Below, piece by piece: positions 33,057 through 41,700 of a stretch of 64,000 nt of DNA. A program made the translations under genes and the position numbers. Positions within the stretch are counted from its first letter, which is position 1. Every line of letters begins with the position of its first letter. Source of the stretch: Azorinus chamasolen (lineage: Eukaryota; Mollusca; Bivalvia; Cardiida; Solecurtidae); NCBI GenBank assembly GCA_963576725.1, contig OY755241.1:72738799-72802798 (forward strand), given 5' to 3'. Under the pieces are notes generated by a model. The model saw only the letters and a list, made by a program, of their open reading frames with translations, had not been told where the DNA came from and did no database searches.

Positions 33057-33068
33057 ACGTACCATTAT
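33057..33068. repeat. SINE target-site duplication, left copy
   Basis: ACGTACCATTAT, identical to 33241-33252. Confidence 0.9.
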
Positions 33069-33240
33069 AACCGGCGGACGTGGTCGTGTGGCTAACGCGC
33101 TCAACTGCAATACCAGGGGTCACGGGTTCGATCCCTCGCCGGACCAATTCCTTCTGAAGTAAACCGAGGTCGGCGTCCAGTTAGCCCATGGTGAGCAGAA
33201 ACCGACGTTAATCAACACATGCAAACACACAAAAAAACAA
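33069..33240 (+). mobile_element. tRNA-derived SINE
   Basis: The head (33071-33142) is tRNA-like: CCGGCGG closes with CGCCGG, an A-box-like GTGGTCGTGTGGCTAACGC and a B box GGTTCGATCC, the RNA polymerase III internal promoter. The anticodon arm does not pair, so this is not a functional tRNA. The body (AAACCGAGGTCGGCGTCCAG .. CGACGTTAATCAACAC) precedes an A-rich tail CACAAAAAAACAA. A perfect 12-bp target duplication brackets it. SINEs rely on a partner LINE for insertion; the partner is not in this window. Confidence 0.9.
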
Positions 33241-33252
33241 ACGTACCATTAT
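33241..33252. repeat. SINE target-site duplication, right copy
   Basis: ACGTACCATTAT, follows the A-rich tail directly. Confidence 0.9.
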
Positions 33253-33496
33253 TGATCTTTAGCACAGGCGGCAATTTAATGCAGGATGTAAGTCGTGCAG
33301 AAAGCCTCATTCACGACTTTCATTCTGCATTAAGCAGTCACCTGCCTACAAAGACATACATTCTTGATTACTAAACTTTCGTAGTATCGAGTGTTTACTG
33401 TATGTAATTAAATTCATGATGTCATCATTTCTTACATGAATATTCATAGGCTAAAGGATTATGACATACGTAGTGTCCATACTCAGTTTTATTTAA

Positions 33497-33740
33497 CATT
33501 TAGCACTCTACCGGCGACATTATGATAACATTAAATTTTTCAAACAGTCTGGATCCAGATGAGAAGCATCTCATCAGGATCCAACTACCTGTTACTCTGA
33601 CATTCATTTTGAAAAGATATAGGAAGAAAAACGTATTTTTAGAATTGAAGAAGAGGACTATATTTGCAGACGACATTATTTCAGAGTGCAGAAAGTTAAA
33701 CACGCGCAACGCCAAATTTACCAAAATCCTTGAACGAGTT
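33497..33740. mobile_element. TT-G MITE, decayed
   Basis: The hairpin CAAACAGTCTGGATCCAGAT / ATCTCATCAGGATCC at about 33540-33593 and internal GCAGACGAC match TT-G. Its ends are poorly preserved (TTAACATTTAGCA at the left). Confidence 0.55.
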
Positions 33741-33959
33741 TAACAAATCCTTGAACAAACGTTATTTCTGCTTGTACACTACTGCAAATAGTGACAAATG
33801 AAGAACAAAGGTTTATAGGGAATTAGGGCATTCTAAACATGAGACGAAAATATGCACAGTATAGTAAACGATACAATGACTAAATATAATGACTATGCAT
33901 TTGGTTGTGTTTTTATAATGGCATGTGATACACCATGAAAGAAACGTTAATGTCATTTC

Positions 33960-34144
33960 TTCATTGTGCCATAAGCAAACAGAGCAGACCCTGATCAGAC
34001 GTCTCCTACAGGAACCGTCTGATTTGGGTCTACTATGTTTGTAAAGGCGTATAAATGCGTATTACTGGAGTAAACTATTAAGGGTAGACCCTGTAGGAGG
34101 TGTCTGATATGGGTCTATTCTTTTTGCGTAAAATAAAGGGTTAA
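33960..34144 (+). mobile_element. TT-A/TT-D element with duplicated right arm
   Basis: Hairpin GCAAACAGAGCAGACCCTG .. apex TCTCCTACAGGAACC .. CTACTATGTTTG at about 33974-34041, then a second partial hairpin (GTAGACCCTGTAGGAGGTG), ending AAATAAAGGGTTAA. Confidence 0.7.
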
Positions 34145-34235
34145 TTCATCTTACACCCGACATGACAGATCGTTTTCAAAAGTGAACACGCAGGCATAAA
34201 TAATCATGTATTATAAACATAGTATTACTTTCATT

Positions 34236-34477
34236 TTAACTCTTTCCCTGTGCTATGTTTATTCCAAATTTAAATACCTACTGAATATTCATGGACAAAA
34301 TAGTTATAATGAAGGTGGAACATTGTAGTCATTGTAGAGAGTAAAGAGATAGGTATTTCAAATTTCATGAGCAAACAGAGCAGACCCTGATCAGACGGCT
34401 CCTATAGGAACCGTCTGATCTGGGTCTACTCTGTTTGCAAAGCCGTGGAAACACGTTTATATGAGGGAAAAGGTTAA
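34236..34477 (+). mobile_element. TT-D hairpin MITE
   Basis: TTAACTCTTTCCCTGTGCTA to ATGAGGGAAAAGGTTAA, both TTAA present, 242 bp. Hairpin apex GGCTCCTATAGGAACC. Confidence 0.9.
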
Positions 34478-34619
34478 AACTTTAAAGGAGTGCTCTGCAA
34501 AAAGATATTCTGCCGCAGTGATCCTAGGAAAATAAGTCGCTAAGCAAATTACTTACCTAATGTATATTATAATTAGCGAATTATGACATCGTTAGTAAAA
34601 ATAAGCTGAATGTTTTATG

Positions 34620-34804
34620 ATGACATATGAACAAAAGAAGATGTGGGTGTTGCAGAAAGTGTAGCATCATATCTATCTATACGTAGATATTACATGAAGT
34701 AAACAGAGCAGACCCTGATCAGACGGGTTCTACAGAAGCCATCTGATATTGATCTATTCTGTTTGCAAAACCTTCCAATGCATGTCTGTCAGGTAATGGA
34801 TTAA
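34620..34804 (-). mobile_element. TT-A MITE
   Basis: Contains GCAGAAAGTGTAGCATCAT, hairpin GTAAACAGAGCAGACCCTG .. CTATTCTGTTTGC, and ends AGGTAATGGATTAA. The left end is unclear. Confidence 0.65.
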
Positions 34805-34867
34805 GGAAGTGATTACAAGGATGTTATAAGTTAAACCTTTACTCCGTAAATACTCCATTAGATGCCT

Positions 34868-35006
34868 TTAGATCTATCTATCTATCGATCGATCTACCTA
34901 TCTACCTACCTACCTACCTACCTACCTACCTACCTACCTACCTACCTACTACCTACCTACCTACCTACCTACCTACCTACCTACCTACCTACCTATCCAT
35001 CTATCC

Positions 35007-35092
<86 letters not shown>

Positions 35093-35165
35093 TTATCTAT
35101 CTAGCTATCTATCTCTCTGCCTGCCTGCCTACCTGCCTGCCTACCTACCTACCTACCTTCCTGTA
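34868..35165 (+). repeat. Compound microsatellite (CTAC)n / (TCTA)n / (CTGC)n
   Basis: Uninterrupted CTAC runs, then TCTA runs, then mixed CTGC/CTAC. It follows TT-A left-end sequence (TTTACTCCGTAAATAC, GCCTTTAGATCTATC) at about 34840. The 80-aa Tyr/Leu/Ser repeat ORF here is rejected. Confidence 0.97.
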
Positions 35166-35375
35166 TTGTATTCTTTATCATGCTTGCTATAAGCATACTA
35201 TGTATGTTTTATGCAATAAAGAAACTGAACTAAAAAAATGAATTGAATTGGTGGAAGAATATGTGTGCGTGTTATAAAGATTTATAAATTAACACCAAGG
35301 TTTTCACAGTTTGTATCGGATATGTCCATATCCATAGATTAAAATGTCTCTATAGCGAACATGGTATGGGTTTCT

Positions 35376-35582
35376 TTAACCCATTTCCTCATAATGACGC
35401 ATTTTGGCGCCTCTGTAACAGTCACTTTCTAAATCCATTGTGATAAACAGAGCATTTGCTCCATAGCAATGGTTTCAAACTACACAAGTAAAATGTTTTA
35501 CTTTCCACTACTAAATGCTCCTTTTTGGTAGATTTAATTCAAGAGGTTTGGTCTAAAAATAACTAATAAGGGAATGAGTTAA
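35376..35582 (+). mobile_element. TT-B MITE, one hairpin arm shortened
   Basis: TTAACCCATTTCCTCATAAT to TAAGGGAATGAGTTAA with TTAA both sides. The hairpin keeps GTGATAAACAGAGCATTTGC but most of the right arm is lost (CATAGCAATGGTTTC). Confidence 0.85.
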
Positions 35583-35720
35583 GAATAGGCTGACTGCTTA
35601 CAAATCATAGTTACAGAGTTCGATTTCTGATGAGACGCCCAAGTACTCGGTGTCTCATCTGGATCCAAACAGATATGCAATGGTAACCTCCTACTCGCAA
35701 ATGGTGCGAATAAGTAAACC
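35583..35720. mobile_element. TT-G-type element directly after TT-B
   Basis: Hairpin GATGAGACGCCCAAGTACTC, GGTGTCTCATCTGGATCC at about 35628-35671, starting at the shared TTAA 35579-35582. The right end is uncertain. Confidence 0.55.
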
Positions 35721-35829
35721 TTAAACGAGTTGCGTGTCGTGTTGTCTGAAATGTTTGTCCTCTGCTTCAATTTTCATACTTTATCAATTCTTATTTTTGG
35801 TTTCAAAATTATAATCATACAATCCAATT

Positions 35830-36000
35830 CTTTGGATGCTGGCGAGACGTCGATTAACAGTATAGACCCAGATGAGAGGGTTCCCAGAGAAGCCCTCTCA
35901 TCAGGGTGTGCAATGTTTGTCATGTTGCACTTTCCTTTAGAAACAATCCTAAATGTCCACCATAAGCTTGACCTGAATAGTCCATTTGAAAGTTCATCAT
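35830..36000. repeat. TT-type hairpin element with GTTTGTCATGTT flank
   Basis: Hairpin AGTATAGACCCAGATGAGAG .. CTCTCATCAGGGTGTGCAAT at about 35859-35918, followed by GTTTGTCATGTTGCACTTTC. That flank recurs with variants at 43995-44080 and 61466-61555, so it marks another family. Confidence 0.6.
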
Positions 36001-36025
36001 TGTAAGGGTTAGCCCATCGTCAGTA

Positions 36026-36143
36026 TTACATTTCAGAACGATTCTGTATGGTAAAATTGGAAGGACTGGACTTTTACTGGACTTTTACTTCGAATTATAT
36101 CGAAACTCGAGTTATCCGAGTTCGAGATATCGAAGCTCAACTG
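36026..36143. repeat. TA-5 right-end fragment
   Basis: CTTCGAATTATATCGAAACTC .. (in parts) GTTCGAGATATCGAAGC, TCAACTG then TA. TGGACTTTTAC is duplicated. Confidence 0.65.
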
Positions 36144-36149
36144 TATTAC

Positions 36150-36890
36150 TGTCCAAACTGAAACTTCTACTGATTTTTGATCAGGGTATACACTATTTAC
36201 TGCTGTATTTGTCTATATCAGACTTGTGTCATATTGACTTATGGAGGTTTTCAAACCAACAGATATAGAAGGAGATTGCTTGTGTCCGAGTACTGGGAGT
36301 AAACAAGGAAAAGCCTTTCTCTACAGACTCAATATTAAAAGGATTAGAGATTTTATTTAGCAGATCGCCTGTTGGCCATGAAGAACATTAGCTGATTTAT
36401 AGACCACAGAATTGTTATTGCTGTGTTTTGTCCACAAATAATACAAGATCAATTTTGAAAATGGAATTAAATTCCGTTAACCATTTGCCTCACAGATACG
36501 CCTTGTAAAAGCTTTAAAACCAATGTAGACACAGGTTATAACATATTTAATTGTATTTGAGATATAGCATCAAATGCCCTCTCCCCATTTATTTACAAAA
36601 CAGTGACATTCAGCAATAAACACGAGTTATGAATGAGCATGATTTTTACAATTATGGTAGATTGTTCCAGACATATGACCACAGAAAGGAAAAGAAAGAA
36701 AGAATCGAATACCCCCTCATATAGGATTCCTTTGATCAAGTTCTGCTATGTAGTTATGAACTATTATAGATCTGATTCTAAATATTCCGTATTGGATAAA
36801 ACAATCCTGAGTGAATGGTTTTACTGATAGAGATATATTTCCACGTATTCGCAAAGAGAAGCCTCCTCATCATGGTCTGCTCTGTTTGCT
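36150..36890. other. No gene or repeat recognised
   Basis: ORF 36633-36827 has no domain. One weak right hairpin arm (CATGGTCTGCTCTGTTTGC) ends at about 36890. Confidence 0.4.
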
Positions 36891-36899
36891 AAAGAAAAT

Positions 36900-37102
36900 A
36901 AGTAAATCTTTTCTATAATGGCCACTAAATCACATCAAGTATTTAGTGTTTAAGGCAGGTGGCTGCTTAAAGCAAGGTGAAAGTAAAACAGAACGCTCCT
37001 ATAGGAGCGTTCTGTTTTACTTTCATCTTTCTTTAAGCTGCCACCTGCGCTAATACCACATAGGTAACACAATATAGTGGCCGTTATAGAGAAGGTTTAC
37101 TG
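36900..37102. mobile_element. TA-2 hairpin MITE
   Basis: The right end TAGTGGCCGTTATAGAG, AAGGTTTACTG, TA is intact; the left start has mutated (AGTAAATCTTTTCTATAATG). Palindrome apex GCTCCTATAGGAGC, arms nearly perfect. Confidence 0.85.
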
Positions 37103-37134
37103 TATATAGATCTAGCCCTATAGTCTCTGAAGAT

Positions 37135-37215
37135 AACCAAATCATGAAACAGAGCAGAAACGTGTGATTCGCCGAGTGTCTAGGCTTCTCACCTGGATCC
37201 AACTTGTTTGCAAAT
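37135..37215. repeat. TT-G-type hairpin interrupted by a mariner remnant
   Basis: GATTCGCCGAGTGTCTAGGC .. CACCTGGATCCAACTTGTTTG, then GCAAATG-TA where the mariner remnant begins. Confidence 0.55.
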
Positions 37216-37218
37216 GTA

Positions 37219-37690
37219 CGAGGGCTGATTCATAAATTCGCGGAATTCTCCTCTCAAGAATTTATTTATTTATCAAATCACATAAAAAATCATATACAAG
37301 TAAAACACTTTATTTTCTGTTTCATGATCAGGTAGGTGAATAGATATCTCATATTTAAGAACAGTAAATGGTATTCATAGCAATCAAAGTTTGTTTGGGA
37401 CTCAAACCTTCATGGGTAGAAACGCTGAAACAAATTAAAAACTCGGATACATTGCCAACATGTGGAAAAACATTTGTCTACAAATGGCACGAGCGATTTA
37501 ATGGTGGTAGAGCCTCAATGTTTGATGACGAAAAACTAGGTCGGAGGGCAACGACAGACACTGTTGGAAATTTAGAGGCCAGCGGGTTGAAACCTCTTTA
37601 GAATTCCGCAACGAGGCACGTGAAGTAATTTCGTCATTCAGTGAGGATTGCGTTAAGGTAAGGACACACAAATTTATCAATCACCCCTCG
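37219..37690 (+). mobile_element. Internally deleted mariner-like element
   Basis: Inverted ends CGAGGGCTGATTCATAAATT and (reverse complement of the right end) CGAGGGGTGATTGATAAATT, flanked by TA. At 472 bp it is far shorter than a full mariner of about 1.3 kb. It keeps only the start of the transposase gene. Confidence 0.85.
37368..37601 (+). pseudogene. Mariner transposase N-terminal fragment
   Basis: The 77-aa frame matches the DNA-binding half of mariner transposases: an initial helix-turn-helix (VFIAIKVCLGLKPSWVETLK) and the second motif FVYKWHERFNGGRASMFDDE at residues about 38-57, followed by GRRATTDT. The family's catalytic D,D34D domain (roughly the last 200 residues) is absent. The element's right remnant follows a stop at about 37601. 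Complete transposases would bind the ends and cut at TA; this fragment could at most bind DNA. Confidence 0.75.
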
Positions 37691-38002
37691 TATGTGATCA
37701 AGTTTCGCGATTGGGAGTCTTAAGGAACGAAAAGCATATAGGAGTAGATTAAGTATAGGCTATACTGTTGTTTAATTTGGGTTTACTTTTTAAAATAAAT
37801 AAATAAATAAATGAACATCACCACAGACAACAGTTTTTAACAGAAGAACGTATTTTGTTTTTTATTGATAGTGTGACCCTTTCAAGTGTTATATTGCTGT
37901 TTCACCTCGGATGGAATTCCCATGCCTTCTCGATCTGTACTAATAACTTCATATTTCCGATGCCTTTCAAGTTTAAAGAAACTACCGACTGTGTGGCAAA
38001 TA

Positions 38003-38298
38003 CAGTTGAACTTCAATATCTCAAACTCGGATAACTCGAACTTTGGGATAACTCGAACGAAAGGTTTAGCCCTTCTAAAAACTTACCATACAAAATTGCT
38101 CTAAACTGTTTCGCTAGAGATATCTAGAAACACATGTTGCAGCTTAATACAGGTCTGAAGTAATGCCGAAAGCTCATGTAGGAGCTTTCAACATTACTTT
38201 AGACCTGTACTAAGCCGTGAACTCGAAAAATTGTTCTTCTGTTATCTCGGAACTTGTTTGTATGGTCCCTTGAAGTTCGAGTTATCGAAGTTAAACTG
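38003..38298. mobile_element. TA-5 hairpin MITE
   Basis: CAGTTGAACTTCAATATCTC to GTTATCGAAGTTAAACTG, TA on the left, 296 bp. The hairpin AGTAATGCCGAAAGCTC / GAGCTTTCAACATTACT sits in the middle. It lies about 140 bp upstream of the LTR element. Confidence 0.85.
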
Positions 38299-38433
38299 TG
38301 GCTTAGATCCAGATTATACGCCATGTAACTCGACATGTCATCAGGATTCATGCTTTTTTCGCATATGCGAGCCTGGTGGCAATTAACTGAAGAAGGATAA
38401 AGTGACTTGTGCAATGGTTCTATTTCTGAAATA

Positions 38434-38438
38434 GATAT
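38434..38438. repeat. LTR element target-site duplication, left
   Basis: GATAT, identical to 43077-43081. Confidence 0.92.
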
Positions 38439-38620
38439 TGTAATGTATGTAGCTGTAGCACAGAGATAGCTCCGCCTCTGTGGTCACTCTCACTGACCAA
38501 CTGATAAGCCCCGCCTACTGTAAATGTGTATGAATGTATTATGAAGAATGATTAGAATAGATTTAGTAACCAAAGAGTAAGCTTGTGTCTTTAGAGAGTC
38601 CCCTATCAAAGGTTATTTCA
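38439..38620 (+). repeat. 5' LTR
   Basis: 182 bp, TGTAATGTATG to GGTTATTTCA. Base by base it reads identical to the 3' LTR. It should carry the promoter and polyadenylation signals, but I cannot assign a TATA box or AATAAA with confidence. Confidence 0.95.
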
Positions 38621-38622
38621 TT

Positions 38623-38640
38623 TGGCGACGAGGACGGGAT
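38623..38640 (+). promoter_or_regulatory. Primer binding site, tRNA-Ser type
   Basis: TGGCGACGAGGACGGGAT, two bases after the LTR. It is complementary to the CCA-bearing 3' end of animal tRNA-Ser(GCU), whose acceptor arm ends CCTCGTCG. tRNA-Ser priming is known for Mag elements. The tRNA would start minus-strand DNA synthesis here. Confidence 0.8.
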
Positions 38641-38797
38641 CTATTTAAATAGTCAAGACCTGTAAAAAGGAGGACTTTTTGAAAGTGCATTTTTTCAAGA
38701 CCTTTTCAAACAAGACATTTCAAGACCCATGTGGACATATTCAAGACCTTTGTGAAAAGGACATTACAAACGTTGAAAAGGATCCTATTCTTTCAAG
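38641..38797 (+). other. Untranslated leader of the LTR element
   Basis: Leader between primer site and start codon. CAAGACC with TTTT/AAGGA spacers recurs at least five times (about 38654, 38697, 38720, 38741), a repeated motif that could contribute to RNA packaging; this role is conjecture. Confidence 0.5.
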
Positions 38798-41700
38798 ATG
38801 GCATCAAAATTAGATCTGCCAACACCAAAACCATTCAAAGTTTTGGGACAGAACACAAATCTCGCAAGTACCTGGGACAATTACATGAAAAGATTTGAGT
38901 ATTACATAGCTGCCAGTGGTGTTACAAAAGATGAGCAGAAACGGACTATCTTACTTCATCTTGCTGGTGAAGAAGTTCAAGACATCTACGAAACGTTTTC
39001 GGATGTAGGCAATACTTACAAGGACACCAAAGACAAATTCACAGAATACTTTCAGCCAAAGAAAAATATTTCATATGAACGTCACATGTTTAGACTGGCA
39101 TGTCAAGAAAATGAGGAAACAGTTGACAATTTCATTGTAAGACTGAAAAAGTTAGCAGTTACATGTGAATTTCCGGTTGGATCTGTTGACGATATGATCC
39201 GTGATCAAATTGTTGAAAAATGCAAATCAAAAGAACTGAAGAAAAGATTTCTAAGCGAAGAAAACCTGACTTTAGACAAAATACAAAGTCTTGCCAGATC
39301 ATCTGAGTTAGCTTCGCTCCATGTTTCGAAAATGACAGAGACAACCCATGAGAAGAGTCACTATCAAAATGACGAACCATGCAAACCAGAAGAAGTACAG
39401 CAACTGAGAGGAAACCAGAGTAGACCATCAACACGAAAGCAGTACCAGCCAAGAACCATGCCGAGATCAGCACCCAAACCCGCCAGGTTCAAAACTTGTT
39501 TCCGGTGCGGAGGAAAAGGCCATGCAGGACACGAGTGTCGGAAGTCGCGAAATATTGTTTGTCATGAATGTAAAAAACGTGGTCACTATGCACATATGTG
39601 TAAATCTAGGAAAAGTGGTGAAGTACGGTATATTTCAAATCAAAATGCACGTGATAGTGGTGATGATGAATTTGTGTTTGGAATTGAAGCAAAACAAGGA
39701 TCTCCATTTCTGCAGGTGAAAATTGAAGGTAGGCCATGCAATTTATTAATTGATTCAGGCGCAACAGTCAATTGCATTGATAGGTTTACATTTGAGTCTG
39801 TTAGCCCAAACATGCCTCTTGAAAAATCACACACAAAAATATATCCATATGCTTCCAAAATACCTCTCAGAATATTAGGAATTGCCATGTTGAATGTGAA
39901 TTTCAATGAAACTTCACATAAGATTAAATTCCACATTGTCAACAGCAAGTGTACTCCTCTGATAGGTCACCAAACCGCATTAGAATTAGGCATTTTGAAG
40001 ATCTGTGTCAACACTGTATCAACAAGCAATGACTCGCAGGTAGAAGCACTACTCAAAGAATACAGTGACAGATTCCAAGGTTTGGGTAAACTCAAAGACT
40101 ACCAATTGAAACTGAACATAAACAAATCTGTTACACCTGTAGCCCAACCAAATCGCAGAATTCCATTCAAAATGAGAAGACAAGTTGAGACCAAAATCAA
40201 AGAGCTACTAGACAATGACGTAATAGAAAAGGTGGAAGGTCCTACACCTTGGATCTCCCCTATTGTCGTGATTCCAAAGAAAGACGACATACGCTTGTGT
40301 TTGGATCTACGCCAGGCCAACACAGCTGTCGAGAGGGAACGATTCCCAATGCCAAATATAGATGAAACGCTAGAAGAGTTGAGTGGTGCCAAATACTTCT
40401 CAAAACTAGATCTCAAGATGGGATTTCATCAGATTGAACTAGATCCAGAGTCAAGACACATTACAACATTTGTGACGCACGACGGCTTGTACCGCTACAA
40501 ACGCCTTCTCTTTGGAATTTCATGTGCCCCAGAGATTTACCAGAGAATTATCCAACATACAATTCAAGACATTAAAGGCTGTAGAAATGTTTCAGATGAC
40601 ATAATTGTTTTTGGAAAAACCAAGAAAGAACACGACACTGCATTATCAAATTTACTCAAGAGACTGCGCGAAAAAGGCTTGACAGTGAACAAAGAAAAGT
40701 GTGTATTCAGCCAGACCTCCATTACATTTATGGGACATCAGCTTACACCTGAGGGTCTCCTACCACACGACGAAAAAATCACAGCAGTCCAACAAACAAA
40801 GCCCCCAACATCAGTGAAAGAAGTAAAAAGTTTCTTGGGACTGGTGAATTACTGTTCAAAATTCATCCCAAATTTTGCAACAATCTCAGAACCAATCAGA
40901 AAACTAACCCGCAAAAATCAGGAGTTTACCTGGGGAGTTGATCAACAACATGCATTTCAAAGGCTCAAAGAATTGATCACTAGTGCATCTGTTATGGCAT
41001 ACTACAACCCAAACGCTGAAACAACTGTGACAGTTGACGGAAGTCCATATGGAGTTGGAGCCATTTTATCACAAAAACAAACAAATGGACAAGTTCGCCC
41101 AGTTGCATATGCTAGCAGGACACTTAATGAAGTAGAGAGGCGCTACAGTCAGATTGAAAGAGAGTGCCTTGCAGTTACCTGGGGTGTGGAGAAATTTGGA
41201 GTGTACCTTTACGGATTAAATTTCAAGGTAATTACTGACCACAAACCACTTGTGAACATTTTCAAACCCAAACATAACCCTCCAGCCAGAATCCAACGTA
41301 TGCTACTTAAATTGCAGAGTTACAAATTTACGGTTGAATACCAGCCTGGCAGTCTAAATGCTGCTGATGTGCTGTCGAGATCACCCATTCACCAGTGTGA
41401 AAATCAAATTTCACACCAAGCAGAGGAATTCATTAATTATGTCTGCCAGAACTCAGTGCCCTGTGCCATGACCTTAGATGAAATAGATAAGGAGTCAGCT
41501 GAGGACAACACTACATTGGAGTTAATTCGCTGCATCAAGCATGACAAATGGCCAAAGAGCAGTAAAATTAACACTTACTTCAAGGTGCGCTCAGAACTGT
41601 CTGTGCAAAATAATATAGTACTGCGTGGGACACGCATAGTCATACCTGAGAAACTACGAGCAAGAGTGCTACAATTAGCCCACGAGTCACACCAAGGTGT

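Larger units (their letters stand above)
33025..33400. mobile_element. TA-3 MITE split by a SINE
   Basis: CAGTATAAGATCGATACTAC to TAGTATCGAGTGTTTACTG, TA both sides. The hairpin CAATTTAATGCAGGATGTAA / CATTCTGCATTAAGCAG is shortened. A tRNA-derived SINE lies within its left half. Confidence 0.82.

Noticed and set aside
33071..33142. tRNA gene
   Set aside because: The acceptor stem closes, but the anticodon stem does not, and an A-rich tail with target duplications shows it is a SINE head.
34862..35104. 80-aa ORF of Tyr/Leu/Ser/Ile repeats
   Set aside because: It is a translated TCTA/CTAC microsatellite.
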